The notes: generated by a model not told the origin, from the sequence alone. A stretch of 64,000 nt of DNA from Erwinia aphidicola (GCF_014773485.1 NZ_JACXBP010000003.1:310001-374000), one strand, 5' to 3'; counted from the first letter of the stretch, positions 1 to 10,145 are shown. Translations and numbers: made by a program.

Positions 1-1
1 G

Positions 2-1003
2 ATTCTCGCGACGTTCACACTCCAGGCGCAGGCGGAAAGCCTGACGGTGATTTCGTTCGGCGGCACCAATAAAGATGCACAGGACAAAGCCTTCTATAAA
101 CCGTTTACCGCCGCAGGCAAAGGCACCCTCGAAGCGGGTGAATATAACGGCGAAATGGCGCGTATTCGTGCGATGGTCGAAACAGGTCAGATCGGCTGGG
201 ATGTGGTTGAGCTGGAAACCCCGGAACTGCAGCGCGGCTGTGAAGAGGGTCTGTTTGAGACGCTGGACTGGAATAAGCTGGGCAAGAAGTCGGACTTTAT
301 CCCTGCTGCGGTGACCGAGTGCGGCGCGGGCATTTTCGTCTGGTCAACCGTGCTGACCTATGACGCCGACAAGCTGAAAAAAGGGCCAGCCAGCTGGGCA
401 GATTTCTGGAACGTGAAGGCGTTCCCGGGCAAACGTGCCCTGCGTAAGAGCGCGAAATATACCCTGGAAATTGCGCTGATGGCCGACGGCGTGAAGCGGG
501 AAGAGGTGTATAAAGTGCTGGCCACTCCGGCTGGCGTTGAGCGCGCCTTCAAGAAACTGGACCAGCTGAAGCCAAATATTCAGTGGTGGGAATCCGGCGC
601 GCAGCCGCTGCAGTGGCTGGTATCCGGCGACGTGGTGATGAGCTCCGCCTATAACGGCCGCATCGGCGCCGCGCAGGATGAAGGCCACAACTTCAGGATC
701 GTCTGGGACAACGCGCTGTATGACCTCGACAACTGGGCGATCGTTAAAGGGTCGAAGCACAAGGCGCTGGCGGAGCAGTTTATTGCCTTTGCCAACCAGC
801 CTGAAAACCAGAAGGTGTTTGCCGAGAACATTCCTTACGGCCCTACCAACCTGAATACCAGCAAACTGCTGGATTCGGCGCGGCTGAGCAAACTGCCGAC
901 GGCACCGGAAAACCTTGCCGTTTCCATGCAGATCAACAGCGAATTCTGGCTCGAGCACGGTGAAGACCTGGAGCAGCGTTTTAACGCCTGGGCGGCAAAA
1001 TAA
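2..1003 (+). CDS. Polyamine-type ABC transporter substrate-binding protein (5' truncated by window)
   Basis: Periplasmic solute-binding component of an ABC importer. The reading frame is open from base 2. The first codons read ILATFTLQAQA-ESLTVISFGG, the end of a signal peptide with an AQA cleavage site, so the true start lies before the window. The mature part resembles the PotD/PotF (SBP_bac_8) family: a LTVISFGG beta strand, WDVVELE and a conserved WxSxAQPLQWL segment. The two permeases that follow complete the membrane part; the ATPase is not in view and may lie upstream. A GC-rich hairpin follows the stop codon. The substrate is probably a polyamine or an omega-amino acid such as GABA, by family only. 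Confidence 0.85.
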   Translation: MLATFTLQAQAESLTVISFGGTNKDAQDKAFYKPFTAAGKGTLEAGEYNGEMARIRAMVETGQIGWDVVELETPELQRGCEEGLFETLDWNKLGKKSDFIPAAVTECGAGIFVWSTVLTYDADKLKKGPASWADFWNVKAFPGKRALRKSAKYTLEIALMADGVKREEVYKVLATPAGVERAFKKLDQLKPNIQWWESGAQPLQWLVSGDVVMSSAYNGRIGAAQDEGHNFRIVWDNALYDLDNWAIVKGSKHKALAEQFIAFANQPENQKVFAENIPYGPTNLNTSKLLDSARLSKLPTAPENLAVSMQINSEFWLEHGEDLEQRFNAWAAK

Positions 1004-1011
1004 TACCCTGC

Positions 1012-1038
1012 GGGCGGACCGCAACAAAAAGTCCGCCC
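1012..1038. repeat. GC-rich hairpin between binding-protein and permease genes
   Basis: GGGCGGAC (1012-1019) pairs with GTCCGCCC (1031-1038) around an A-rich 11-base loop. A second short palindrome-like stretch (about 1044-1058, AGGGGCGACACCCCG) follows. There is no U-run. It may be an mRNA-stabilising stem that keeps the binding protein in excess, as REP elements do in other import operons. The same core sequence recurs at 56247-56273. Confidence 0.6.
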
Positions 1039-1087
1039 CTACTGTAGGGGCGACACCCCGTTGCCAGATATCTTTCAGGAGACAGCA

Positions 1088-2347
1088 ATGAGTCATACCG
1101 TAATGGAAACCCCCACCCCTTCGGCCCCAGCCGGGGTGTCGCTAACCCAGCGCCTGCGTCAGGTCGACGGTACTAAAACCCGCCGCTCCCTGCTGCTGAT
1201 TGCGCCGCTGCTGATTTTCGTGGTGCTCTGTTTCCTGTTTCCAATTGCCTCCATCCTGAGCAAAAGCGTTGAGAATCCGGAATTCCACGACGCTCTCCCG
1301 CAGACTTCCCGTGCGCTTGAGCAGTGGTCGGGGAAAAACCTGCCGGATGAAGCGCTGTACGCCACGCTGGGCAAGGAGCTGATCGCCGCACGTGAAAGCG
1401 GGCAGATTGCTGCCGTGGCTAAACGCCTGAGCTATGAAAACGCGGCTTTCCGCCGCCTGATCGTCACCGCGCCACGGCAGGTGCCGGAATCGGGCATGGG
1501 GGTTAAAGACGCGCTGATTGCCAAACAGCCTTTGTGGGGCGAGCTCTCCACCTGGCAAACGCTCAAGCGCGTCTCCAGCCCGGTGACCAGCTATTACCTG
1601 CTGTCGGTATTTGACCGTAAAATTGATGTGCAAAGCGGTGAAGTTAAGGCCCTGCCCGCCGACCAGGCGCTGTATGTCAATGTGCTGCTGCGCACGCTGT
1701 GGATGGCAACCGTGGTAACGCTGCTGTGCGTGGGCATTGGCTATCCGCTGGCTTACTGGCTGGCAAAACAGCCATCAAACCGCGCCAACCTGCTGATGAT
1801 TCTGGTACTGCTACCGTTCTGGACCTCGCTGATTGTCCGCACCGCCAGCTGGATCGTGCTGCTACAGTCCGGCGGATTGATCAACCGGGCGCTGATGGCG
1901 GTCGGCATCATCGATCATCCGCTCACGCTGGTGTTTAACCGCGTCGGGGTGTTCATCTCCATGACCCACATCCTGCTGCCATTTATTGTGCTGCCGCTGT
2001 ACGCGGTGATGAAGGGGATTTCACCAAGCTACGTGCGTGCTGCGGTATCGCTTGGGGCTCATCCGTTTCTTGCCTTCTGGCGCGTCTATGTGCCGCAGAC
2101 CTGGGCCGGGATTGCTGCCGGAGCGCTGCTGGTGTTTATGATGGCGATTGGCTACTACGTGACCCCTGCCCTGCTGGGCGGCCCGGATGACCAGATGGTC
2201 AGCTATTTCGTCGCCTTCTTTACTAACAGCACCATGAACTGGGGCATGGCCGCCGCACTCGGCAGCCAGCTGCTGATCATTGTCATGCTGCTGTACATCG
2301 TATATATCCGCGTCACCCGCACCTCTGCCGAAGCGGCAGCTCACTAA
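1088..2347 (+). CDS. ABC transporter permease (PotB-like) with large N-terminal extracytoplasmic insertion
   Basis: Inner-membrane permease of the importer, 419 residues. I chose ATG 1088 because CAGGAGA precedes it at good spacing; an in-frame TTG at 1061 lacks such a site. TM1 spans about residues 33-54. Then comes a polar insertion of about 140 residues (55-195). The usual five-helix MetI core follows from about 200, with the EAA loop ASLGAHPFLAFWRVYVP that contacts the ATPase. PotB/PotH permeases are normally near 280-320 residues, so the insertion accounts for the extra length. Similar insertions occur in a subgroup of polyamine and GABA-type transporters (family memory). Cotranscribed with the gene before and after. 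Confidence 0.88.
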   Translation: MSHTVMETPTPSAPAGVSLTQRLRQVDGTKTRRSLLLIAPLLIFVVLCFLFPIASILSKSVENPEFHDALPQTSRALEQWSGKNLPDEALYATLGKELIAARESGQIAAVAKRLSYENAAFRRLIVTAPRQVPESGMGVKDALIAKQPLWGELSTWQTLKRVSSPVTSYYLLSVFDRKIDVQSGEVKALPADQALYVNVLLRTLWMATVVTLLCVGIGYPLAYWLAKQPSNRANLLMILVLLPFWTSLIVRTASWIVLLQSGGLINRALMAVGIIDHPLTLVFNRVGVFISMTHILLPFIVLPLYAVMKGISPSYVRAAVSLGAHPFLAFWRVYVPQTWAGIAAGALLVFMMAIGYYVTPALLGGPDDQMVSYFVAFFTNSTMNWGMAAALGSQLLIIVMLLYIVYIRVTRTSAEAAAH

Positions 2348-2357
2348 GGAGATGATG

Positions 2358-3182
2358 ATGAGACAACAGGGAACCCTGATCCTGCGCTTATGGAAAGGCC
2401 TGTTCAATTTCTACAGCGCTGCCGTACTGCTGTTTTTAATTGTGCCGGTGCTGGTGATAGTGCCGCTCTCGTTTAATGCCAGTTCATTTCTCAGCTACCC
2501 GCTGAGCGGCTTTTCGCTGCGCTGGTATCAGACCTTCTTTCATTCGCAGGAGTGGCTGAGCGCGTTGGGCAACAGCCTGATTATTGCCCCCCTGGCCACC
2601 CTGCTGGCGACGGTGCTGGGCGTGCTGGCGTCGATGGGGCTGGTGCGCGGTGAGTTTCGCGGCAAAGGACTGGTGATGGCGATTATCATTTCGCCGATGG
2701 TTGCGCCGGTGGTGATCATCGCCGTGGGAATGTTCTTCTTCTTCGCCAGGCTGTCGCTGCTCAACAGTTATCTCGGTCTGGTTCTGGCCCATGCGCTGCT
2801 GGGGGTGCCCTTTGTGGTGATCACCGTGGTGGCGGTGCTGAAGAGCTACGATACTAACCTGTCACGCGCGGCGGCCAGCCTGGGCGCATCGCCGTTCCTG
2901 ACATTCCGCAAGGTAACGCTGCCGCTGATTGCCCCCGGAGTGTTTTCCGGTGCGCTATTTGCCTTTGCTGCCTCGTTCGATGAAGTGGTGGTCACGCTAT
3001 TCCTTGCCAGCCCCGGCCAGCGCACGCTGCCGATCCAGATGTTTGCCGGGATCCGGGAAAACCTTGATCCCACCATCGCTGCCGCGGCCAGCCTGATGAT
3101 TGGCGCATCACTGATCCTGTTAATCGTGATGGAAATTTTACGCCGCCGTGGGGAAAAAATGCGTCAGCCCGCGCAGGCCTGA
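2358..3182 (+). CDS. ABC transporter permease (PotC-like)
   Basis: Second permease subunit, 274 residues, with about six membrane helices. The EAA loop reads ASLGASPFLTFRKVTLP. Three consecutive ATG codons (2352, 2355, 2358) lie after AAGGAG at 2346-2351; the third has the best spacing. It starts just after the stop of the preceding permease and will form a heterodimer with it. The C-terminal end is arginine-rich (RRRGEK), consistent with a cytoplasmic tail. Substrate unknown; polyamine-type by family. Confidence 0.88.
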   Translation: MRQQGTLILRLWKGLFNFYSAAVLLFLIVPVLVIVPLSFNASSFLSYPLSGFSLRWYQTFFHSQEWLSALGNSLIIAPLATLLATVLGVLASMGLVRGEFRGKGLVMAIIISPMVAPVVIIAVGMFFFFARLSLLNSYLGLVLAHALLGVPFVVITVVAVLKSYDTNLSRAAASLGASPFLTFRKVTLPLIAPGVFSGALFAFAASFDEVVVTLFLASPGQRTLPIQMFAGIRENLDPTIAAAASLMIGASLILLIVMEILRRRGEKMRQPAQA

Positions 3183-3208
3183 ACAATAGGTTGTATTAAA
3201 CAGTACCG

Positions 3209-3252
3209 GGGTAATTCAAATACGCTCTCGCAAACAGGTATTTGAATTACCC
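3209..3252 (+). terminator. 15-bp perfect inverted repeat after the ABC operon
   Basis: GGGTAATTCAAATAC (3209-3223) is exactly complementary to GTATTTGAATTACCC (3238-3252), with a 14-base loop. Only TTT follows, so it is a weak intrinsic terminator or a structural element. It lies 26 bases after the permease stop, and no gene is seen between it and 3461. Confidence 0.55.
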
Positions 3253-3460
3253 TTTAATGCTTATTGATTAAACGCTAAACATTAAAAATGTTCCGCATTC
3301 GCTAGTCTGCTTTTGCAGTAATTCCAATAAATTTATTTTCTGGTGGAAATCACTTCTCGTGACTAACCTTACTTCGAACGCATCAGGACTTGCGTTTACT
3401 TGAATAACTGTCAAAGCAAGGTTCAATTAGCAACCAGAGATTAATCAAAGGAATAATGTT

Positions 3461-4453
3461 ATGAGCGAAAACTTTACTCAACCGGTTTATCGTGAAAATT
3501 ACACTGGCGTACCATTAAAACGTATTTCATGGAGCGCTGTTTTTGCCGGCGTTATTTTGTCGATTGTCATCTATCTGCTGCTTTCGATATTAGGCACCGC
3601 TATTGGTACAACCACTATCGACCCGCTGAAGGAGCAAAATCCACTGGATGGATTGGGTAAAGGCGCGCTGATTTGGAGCGGGCTGAGCATGCTGATTTCC
3701 ATAGCGGTTGGCGCCTTCGTCAGCGGCAGACTGGCACAGCGTGAAGGCGCGCTGCACGGTATTTTGATGTGGGCAGTTAACACGCTGATCTGCGTCTGGC
3801 TTGTGGTCTCTGTACTGAGTTCAGCAGTGAGCGGCACCGCAAGCGTGATCGGTTCCGGTTTTAATTTGATGGGACAAGGTATTTCTGCCGTCGCCCCGTC
3901 GGTGACCCAGGCAGCCAAAGATAAACTGAAAGAGAGCAATATCGATCTGGGTAATGTTCAGAACGAGCTGGAAAAAACGCTGCGTCAAACCGGCAAGCCG
4001 GAGTTGCAGCCTGAGAATCTTAAAAACGATGCCCAGGGCGAAGCGAATAATGCGCAAAATCAGGCGCAGGATACCGCAAATCATCCGCAAACCGCGGACA
4101 GTGATTTAAGCAACTGGTTTAAAGGTGTGGTTGAACGTAATCAGGCTACCCTGCAGGCCGCCGACGTTGATGCGCTGAAAAATATTATTAAAGCGCGTAC
4201 CGGGAAAAGCGATCAGGAAGTCGACCAAATGGTCGCTCAGGTACAGAAAAGCTATGAGCAGGCTTATCAAAAGTATCAGCAGCTGAAAGCAGAAGCCGAG
4301 CAGAAAGCGCGTGAGGCAGCCGAGAAGGCGGCCGCGGCGACGGCAAAAGCCAGCTGGTATCTGTTACTGATCCTGCTGGTGCAAGCGGTTATCGCGGGCG
4401 TGGTAGGTAAAATTGGCCGTAATACTCAGCCGGAAACTAAAGTGCTGAATTAA
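3461..4453 (+). CDS. Membrane protein of unknown function with long Gln/Ala-rich coiled-coil segment
   Basis: 330 residues; I do not recognise a named gene. ATG 3461 is preceded by AAAGGAA. Three helices lie in the N-terminal third: about 22-45 (SAVFAGVILSIVIYLLLSIL), 65-85, and 97-125. A hydrophilic region from about 145 to 295 follows, rich in Gln, Lys, Glu and Ala, ending in a heptad-like KAREAAEKAAAATAKA stretch. A last helix spans about 297-316. The first part resembles small membrane proteins described as stress or envelope related in plant-associated enterobacteria, but I cannot name a family with confidence. It is monocistronic, with its own promoter region (3253-3460) and a strong terminator after it. 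Confidence 0.75.
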   Translation: MSENFTQPVYRENYTGVPLKRISWSAVFAGVILSIVIYLLLSILGTAIGTTTIDPLKEQNPLDGLGKGALIWSGLSMLISIAVGAFVSGRLAQREGALHGILMWAVNTLICVWLVVSVLSSAVSGTASVIGSGFNLMGQGISAVAPSVTQAAKDKLKESNIDLGNVQNELEKTLRQTGKPELQPENLKNDAQGEANNAQNQAQDTANHPQTADSDLSNWFKGVVERNQATLQAADVDALKNIIKARTGKSDQEVDQMVAQVQKSYEQAYQKYQQLKAEAEQKAREAAEKAAAATAKASWYLLLILLVQAVIAGVVGKIGRNTQPETKVLN

Positions 4454-4479
4454 TCGCAATTGCTGCCAGTTAATGAACA

Positions 4480-4508
4480 GGGATGCACAGTGATGTGCAT
4501 CCCTTTTT
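4480..4508. terminator. Intrinsic terminator
   Basis: GGGATGCAC (4480-4488) pairs with GTGCATCCC (4495-4503) across a six-base loop, followed by TTTTT. It ends the membrane-protein transcript. It also lies just past the stop of the convergent Nudix gene, so it may serve both directions. Confidence 0.9.
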
Positions 4509-4509
4509 A

Positions 4510-5031
4510 TTAGAGAGTGCCTGACTCGTTGTTACGCGTCAGCCACAGCGACAGCGCTTTCAGCGAATCGTTGGTGAATTCGTCACAGCGGGCGGTAATC
4601 TCTTCCGGCGTCATCCAGAAAATCTCATCCACTTCCTCTTCCTGCATGGCGAACGGGCCATGAGAAACGCAGCTGAACAGCCCGCCCCATACGCGGCAGT
4701 GCTCATCCTCGTAGTAGAAATGGCCGTGCTCGGCAAACGGCACCGCCGCGATGCCCAGCTCCTCTTCCGCTTCACGGCGCGCGGAGGCCAGCATCTCCTC
4801 ACCGCTCTGCACCACGCCACCGGCCGTGGCATCTAACATGCCCGGCATAAAGTCTTTAATTTCTGTGCGGCGCTGTACCAGAATTTTACCCCTGCCATCG
4901 TGAACCACGATGTAGGTTGCGCGATGGCGCAAACACTGCGCTCGCATCTGCGCACGGCTGGATTGTGCAATAACCTCGTTATCTTCGTTAACGATATCCA
5001 CCCACTCCGTGCCCTGATCTTGCTCCACCAT
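4510..5031 (-). CDS. yfcD: Nudix hydrolase YfcD
   Basis: Cytoplasmic Nudix-family pyrophosphohydrolase, 173 residues, close in length to E. coli YfcD. The Nudix box is complete: [24 protein letters not shown] contains the pattern G-x5-E-x7-RE-x2-EE-x-G that binds the metal and catalyses diphosphate cleavage. The fold resembles isopentenyl-diphosphate isomerase-like Nudix proteins. Its physiological substrate is not established. It sits beside yfcF as in E. coli. Convergent with the membrane-protein gene. Confidence 0.92.
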   Translation of the reverse strand: MVEQDQGTEWVDIVNEDNEVIAQSSRAQMRAQCLRHRATYIVVHDGRGKILVQRRTEIKDFMPGMLDATAGGVVQSGEEMLASARREAEEELGIAAVPFAEHGHFYYEDEHCRVWGGLFSCVSHGPFAMQEEEVDEIFWMTPEEITARCDEFTNDSLKALSLWLTRNNESGTL

Positions 5032-5138
5032 CCGTAACCCTTTTATTGTTCTGGCGCCTGGCGCTCAGTTGAATCAAACGTTTTTACGCGCCTTCGCGCT
5101 GCGCTTAAATTAATGTTTAACGCCGTATGACGCAATCA

Positions 5139-5819
<681 letters not shown>

Positions 5820-6004
5820 TCATCAACTTGAACCTCCTGTTTAGCTGTTTTTTAGCCTAAAGGCAATCACCTGAACAGCTTCCTGCTGGTTTTCAGAAAC
5901 GCTTACCATCGCGGCCTGACGCGGCATCGCTCACACGCAAACTCGCTAACTTCACCTATGCTAAACACAGGATGTGGATACCCATCACTTTGAAGGAAAA
6001 CAAC

Positions 6005-6898
6005 ATGCATATATTGATCACTGGCGGCACCGGGCTGATTGGCCGACCGCTGACGGCACGCCTGCTGCAGGCCGGTCACCAGGTTAGCGTGGTGACGCGC
6101 GATGTCGCCGCCGCCCGCCACCTGCTGGGCGAACAGGTTAATCTGTGGTCGGGGCTGGACCAGCAGCGCGATCTGAACGGTATTGATGCGGTGATTAACC
6201 TGGCCGGGGAGCCGATTGCTGATAAGCGCTGGAATGAGGCACAAAAGCGCCAGCTGTGCGACAGCCGCTGGCTGCTGACAGAACGTCTGGTCGCGCTGAT
6301 TCAAGCCAGCAGCGAGCCGCCTGCCCTGCTCATTTCCGGTTCCGCCACTGGCTTCTATGGTGATGCCGGCGAAGTAGTGCTGACCGAGGACGATCCGGGC
6401 CATAACGAGTTCACCCACCGGCTTTGTGCAGGCTGGGAGCAGCGGGCACTGCGCGCGGAAAGCGAACGCACCCGCGTCTGCCTGCTGCGCACCGGCGTGG
6501 TGCTGGCAAAACAGGGCGGTGCGCTGGCAAAAATGAAGCTGCCGTTTAAGCTGGGCATTGGCGGGCCGCTCGGTAACGGTAAGCAGTATATGCCGTGGAT
6601 CCATCTGGAAGACGCCCTGAACGGCATCATCTGGCTGCTGGAACATCCGCAGCTCAGCGGGCCGTTTAACCTGGTGGCACCTTATGCGGTTCGCAACGAG
6701 CAGTTCGCCGCCGCGCTCGGCCATGCCCTGCATCGTCCGGCGTTTATGCGCACGCCTGCCGCCGCCATCAAGCTGATGATGGGCGAATCGGCGGTGCTGG
6801 TATTAGGCGGGCAGCATGTTATCCCGCAGCGGCTGGAAGCCTCGGGATTCAGTTTTAAATGGTATGAGTTAGATAAAGCGTTAGCGGATGTGGTGTAA
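6005..6898 (+). CDS. yfcH: SDR-family NAD(P)-binding protein YfcH
   Basis: 297 residues, the same length as E. coli YfcH. ATG 6005 has AAGGA 8 bases upstream; a longer in-frame start at 5972 has no such site. The N-terminus [13 protein letters not shown] carries the Rossmann GGTGxxG motif of epimerase-like extended SDR proteins (SDR39U1 type). Substrate unknown. It is divergent from yfcF and convergent with hisP, as in E. coli. Confidence 0.93.
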   Translation: MHILITGGTGLIGRPLTARLLQAGHQVSVVTRDVAAARHLLGEQVNLWSGLDQQRDLNGIDAVINLAGEPIADKRWNEAQKRQLCDSRWLLTERLVALIQASSEPPALLISGSATGFYGDAGEVVLTEDDPGHNEFTHRLCAGWEQRALRAESERTRVCLLRTGVVLAKQGGALAKMKLPFKLGIGGPLGNGKQYMPWIHLEDALNGIIWLLEHPQLSGPFNLVAPYAVRNEQFAAALGHALHRPAFMRTPAAAIKLMMGESAVLVLGGQHVIPQRLEASGFSFKWYELDKALADVV

Positions 6899-6906
6899 AC
6901 AACTGC

Positions 6907-6933
6907 GTAGGGGCCAGGCATGCCTGGCCCTAC
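6907..6933. repeat. Near-perfect palindrome between yfcH and hisP
   Basis: GTAGGGGCCAGGCA is followed directly by TGCCTGGCCCTAC, complementary except for one extra G. It lies in the 41-base gap between two convergent genes, so it may terminate or insulate both transcripts. It resembles the GTAGGGG...CCCTAC palindromes dispersed in Erwinia-type genomes. Confidence 0.6.
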
Positions 6934-6939
6934 CGAATA

Positions 6940-7713
6940 TTACTTTAACGCGCCAGACAAAAACTGCTGGAGGCGGCCGCTCTTCGGGTTGTTAAACAAC
7001 TCTTCAGGCGCGCCCTCCTCCTCGATTTTCCCCTGATGCAGGAAAATCACATGGCTGGAAACGTGGCGGGCGAACTCCATCTCGTGAGTCACCACCACCA
7101 TGGTTTTGCCCTCTTCCGCCAGTTTCTGCATGATGCGCAACACTTCGCCCACCAGTTCAGGATCCAGCGCGGAGGTCGGTTCATCAAACAGCAGCACTTC
7201 TGGCTCCATTGCCAGCGCACGCGCGATGGAAACGCGCTGCTGCTGACCGCCGGAGAGATGCACCGGATATTTCGCCCGCGCCCGCTCATCAATCCCCACC
7301 TTATCCAGATAGCGAATGGCGCGCTCACGCGCTTCACTCTTGCTCAGGCCCAGCACCTGGATCGGGGCTTCCATCACGTTCTCCAGCACTGTCATATGGC
7401 TCCAGAGATTAAAGTGCTGGAATACCATCGTCAGGCGGGTTCGCAGCATGCGCAGCTGCTCTTTGTTGGAGACTTTCAGCTGGCCGTCGGTATCGCGCAC
7501 CAGGTTAATGCTCTCATTGTTAACAGAAATTGTGCCTTCACTCGGCTTTTCAAGGAAGTTGATGCAGCGCAGGAAGGTACTTTTCCCGGAACCGGACGAG
7601 CCGATAATGCTGATCACATCGCCCGCGTTCGCCTGCAGAGAGACGCCCTTCAGCACTTCATGCTCACCGTAACGCTTGTGCAGTTCGGTGACGTTTAATT
7701 TATTCTCAGCCAT
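6940..7713 (-). CDS. hisP: Histidine ABC transporter ATPase HisP
   Basis: Cytoplasmic ATPase that powers histidine (and, with other binding proteins, Lys/Arg/Orn) uptake through HisQM. ATG 7713 gives 257 residues, exactly the E. coli length; an upstream TTG at 7725 is less likely. Walker A is GSSGSGKST, the signature LSGGQQQR, and Walker [14 protein letters not shown], followed by the H-loop THEMEFARH. Last gene of hisJQMP, 8 bases after hisM. Confidence 0.97.
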   Translation of the reverse strand: MAENKLNVTELHKRYGEHEVLKGVSLQANAGDVISIIGSSGSGKSTFLRCINFLEKPSEGTISVNNESINLVRDTDGQLKVSNKEQLRMLRTRLTMVFQHFNLWSHMTVLENVMEAPIQVLGLSKSEARERAIRYLDKVGIDERARAKYPVHLSGGQQQRVSIARALAMEPEVLLFDEPTSALDPELVGEVLRIMQKLAEEGKTMVVVTHEMEFARHVSSHVIFLHQGKIEEEGAPEELFNNPKSGRLQQFLSGALK

Positions 7714-7721
7714 AGTGTCAC

Positions 7722-8438
7722 TCAATGTGAAGATGAAGGTTTAACGTGCGCCAGCCAGCGTTTTTCCGCTTTACGGAACAGACTAATCAACACATAGGAA
7801 ATAATCAGATACAGCACCGCAGCAATACCGAACGCGACAAACGGCTGGTAGGTTGCGGAGTTAATGTCGCGCGCCACCTTGAGCAGGTCCGGCACCGTGG
7901 CGGTAAACGCCAACGCCGTCGAGTGCAGCATCAGAATCACTTCGTTGCTGTAAGCCGGTAGCGCGGTGCGCAGCGCCGCAGGCATGATAATGCAGCGGTA
8001 CAGCTTGAAGGTGGAGAAACCGTAAGCGCGTGCGGCCTCAATCTCACCGTGCGGCACCGAGCGGATCGCCCCGGCAAAAATCTCGGTGGTATAGGCACAG
8101 GTATTCAGCGTCAGCGCCAGCAGCGTACAGTTGAGCCCGCTGCGGAAGAAGGCATTCAGCAGCTCGGTGCCTTTCACAATCTCCAGCGTGTACATGCCGG
8201 AATAAAACACCAGCAGCTGCACATACAGCGGGGTACCGCGAAACACATAGGTAAACAGCCACACCGGGAAACGGATCGCTTTAATTGGCGAAACGCGGGC
8301 AATGGACAACAGCACGGCCAGACAGCCACCCAGCACCACGGAGATCACCAGCAGCCACAGCGTGATCGCCACGCCGGAAAAGCGATAACCGTCGGTCCAC
8401 AGCAGGGCTTTCCAGTATTCCTGAATAATTTCGATCAT
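7722..8438 (-). CDS. hisM: Histidine ABC transporter permease HisM
   Basis: Inner-membrane permease, 238 residues as in E. coli. It has five membrane helices and the EAA loop [20 protein letters not shown] that docks on HisP. It forms a heterodimer with HisQ. Its start overlaps the hisQ stop by four bases (ATGA), indicating translational coupling. Confidence 0.97.
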   Translation of the reverse strand: MIEIIQEYWKALLWTDGYRFSGVAITLWLLVISVVLGGCLAVLLSIARVSPIKAIRFPVWLFTYVFRGTPLYVQLLVFYSGMYTLEIVKGTELLNAFFRSGLNCTLLALTLNTCAYTTEIFAGAIRSVPHGEIEAARAYGFSTFKLYRCIIMPAALRTALPAYSNEVILMLHSTALAFTATVPDLLKVARDINSATYQPFVAFGIAAVLYLIISYVLISLFRKAEKRWLAHVKPSSSH

Positions 8439-9121
8439 AAGTCAGCCCTTTTCACGCCTACCGTATAACGTCGTTCCAGCCACCACAGCACGCCGTTGGA
8501 GAGCGTGGTAAAAATCAGATAGATCACGCCCGCGACCACGGCGAAGTAGAACGGCTGCCAGGTCGATTTCCCGGCCAGCTGCGTGGCCTTCACAACATCT
8601 TCCAGCCCCAGCAGCGACACCAGCGCGGTGGCCTTCAGGATAACCTGCCAGTTGTTGCCAATGCCCGGCAGCGCGTAGCGCATCATGCCTGGGAAAAGGA
8701 TGCGGCGGAAGGTCTGGGATGAGGTAAAACCAAAGGCGGTCGCCGCTTCAATCTGCCCTTTCGGTACGGCCATATAGGCCCCGCGGAAGGTCTCAGTGAA
8801 GTAAGCTCCGTAGATAAAGCCGAGGGTGATGATCCCGGCAACCATCGGGTCAATGTCGAACTGCGACAGACCCAGGAAATCGGTAACCTGGTTAAGAATA
8901 ATTTGCAGACCGTAAAAGATCAGCAGCATCAGAACCAAATCAGGCACGCCACGGATCAGCGTAGTGTAGCCTTCAAATACAGCCACCAGTGGGCGACTGC
9001 TAGAAAGTTTGGCCCCGGCGCCAATTAAACCCAGTACAACGGCAACCACCAGAGAGCTGACTGCCAGCTCGAGGGTGACCATAGCACCTTTAAAAATGAC
9101 TTCAGAGTAGCCATACAGCAT
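8435..9121 (-). CDS. hisQ: Histidine ABC transporter permease HisQ
   Basis: Inner-membrane permease, 228 residues from ATG 9121, matching E. coli. AGGAT lies upstream; a TTG two codons earlier (9127) is less likely. The EAA loop is EAATAFGFTSSQTFRRILFP. Partner of HisM. Confidence 0.97.
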   Translation of the reverse strand: MLYGYSEVIFKGAMVTLELAVSSLVVAVVLGLIGAGAKLSSSRPLVAVFEGYTTLIRGVPDLVLMLLIFYGLQIILNQVTDFLGLSQFDIDPMVAGIITLGFIYGAYFTETFRGAYMAVPKGQIEAATAFGFTSSQTFRRILFPGMMRYALPGIGNNWQVILKATALVSLLGLEDVVKATQLAGKSTWQPFYFAVVAGVIYLIFTTLSNGVLWWLERRYTVGVKRADL

Positions 9122-9139
9122 AAGCAATATCCTGTCGTT

Positions 9140-9245
9140 CTACCGTCATACTTCAAGCCGCAGATGCGTTGTCTGCTGCTCGAGCTATTCAGGCATATAT
9201 CATCATTTTGCGGGCAGTAGCCCCACCGTGCCAGACGGTGGGGCC
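9140..9245. repeat. hisJ-hisQ intergenic repeat-like element and hairpin
   Basis: The 141-base gap contains CATACTTCAAGCCGCAGATG (from about 9149), which resembles a sequence widely repeated between genes in Serratia, Yersinia and Erwinia (from memory). It is followed by a perfect 10-bp stem, GCCCCACCGT (9220-9229) with ACGGTGGGGC (9235-9244). No U-run is present. In Salmonella the same gap holds a REP element that lets the binding protein be made in excess over the membrane subunits; the same role is inferred. Confidence 0.6.
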
Positions 9246-9262
9246 TGCAGACAGGTTTTTAC

Positions 9263-10045
9263 TTAACCGCCGTACACATCAAAATCGAAATATTTTTTCG
9301 CTAATTTGTCGTAGGTGCCATCTTTACGCATTTCGTCGAATGCTTTATCGATAGCGGCTTTCAGCGCGGGGTCATCTTTACGCATGCCCATACCGGTACC
9401 GACGCCGAAGATCTTCTCATCTTTTACCGCCGGGCCGGCAAACGCATATTCCTTACCGGCTGGCTGCTTGAGGAAGCCTTCGCTGGCGGCAACTTCATCC
9501 TGGAAAGCGGCATCGATGCGGCCCGCGGTCAGATCCTGATACACCAGGTCCTGGTTCGCGTACGGGGTCACAGTAATGCCTTTAGGACGCCAGTTGTCGT
9601 TGGCGTAGGTTTCCTGCGTAGTGCCCTGCAGCAGCCCGATGGTTTTACCTTTCAGCGACTCCAGCGTTGGCTGAATTTTCGACCCTTTAGGCGCGATCAG
9701 ACGTGAGTTTGCCGCGTACAGTTTTTCTGAGAAGGCGATCTCCTGCTGACGCTTTTCGGTAATCGACAGAGAAGAGATGATCGCGTCAATTTTTTTCGCT
9801 TTCAGCGAAGGGATCAGCGCATCAAAATCACTTTCCACGAAAGTACATTTGGTTTCCATGCGCTTACAGATTTCGTTGGCCAGATCGATATCAAAGCCTA
9901 CCAGCTGCCCCTGCGCATTCTTCATTTCGAACGGTGCATAGGTCGGGTCGGTGCCGATACGCAGCGTTTTTGGGCCAGCTGCAAATGCGCTGCCCGCAGC
10001 CAGTGTTGCCATCAACAGGGAGAGAACCAGGACCTGCTTTTTCAT
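9263..10045 (-). CDS. hisJ: Periplasmic histidine-binding protein HisJ (HisJ/ArgT family)
   Basis: Periplasmic amino-acid binding protein, 260 residues. It has a signal peptide [22 protein letters not shown] and then a mature domain with [15 protein letters not shown] and GFDIDL. The C-terminus YFDFDVYGG and [12 protein letters not shown] match His[11 protein letters not shown] and NQDLVYQDL resemble ArgT. E. coli has both argT and hisJ in tandem; only one copy exists here, so it may serve histidine and basic amino acids. It is first in the operon, behind a sigma-54 type promoter. Confidence 0.92.
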   Translation of the reverse strand: MKKQVLVLSLLMATLAAGSAFAAGPKTLRIGTDPTYAPFEMKNAQGQLVGFDIDLANEICKRMETKCTFVESDFDALIPSLKAKKIDAIISSLSITEKRQQEIAFSEKLYAANSRLIAPKGSKIQPTLESLKGKTIGLLQGTTQETYANDNWRPKGITVTPYANQDLVYQDLTAGRIDAAFQDEVAASEGFLKQPAGKEYAFAGPAVKDEKIFGVGTGMGMRKDDPALKAAIDKAFDEMRKDGTYDKLAKKYFDFDVYGG

Positions 10046-10129
10046 AAATTACCCTCGAGTTTCAGTATTATTATGTGGTTCGTGATGTGTCTGCGCGGTA
10101 CGTTGAAAACAGCTTCACCCCTTACTGAT

Positions 10130-10145
10130 AGCAGATTCCGTGCCA
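10130..10145 (-). promoter_or_regulatory. Sigma-54 promoter of hisJQMP
   Basis: On the minus strand the sequence is TGGCACGGAATCTGCT. It matches the RpoN consensus TGGCACG-N4-TTGCT with one change and the invariant GG and GC at correct spacing. It lies about 85 bases before the hisJ start. Nitrogen-controlled sigma-54 promoters are known for argT in Salmonella. Confidence 0.8.

Noticed and set aside
344..1096. 250-codon minus-strand frame opposite the binding-protein gene
   Set aside because: It covers the coding end of a clear periplasmic binding protein and runs into the start of the next gene.
5903..6733. 276-codon minus-strand frame opposite yfcH
   Set aside because: yfcH is the expected backbone gene with a correct start and length; the antisense frame has no domain.
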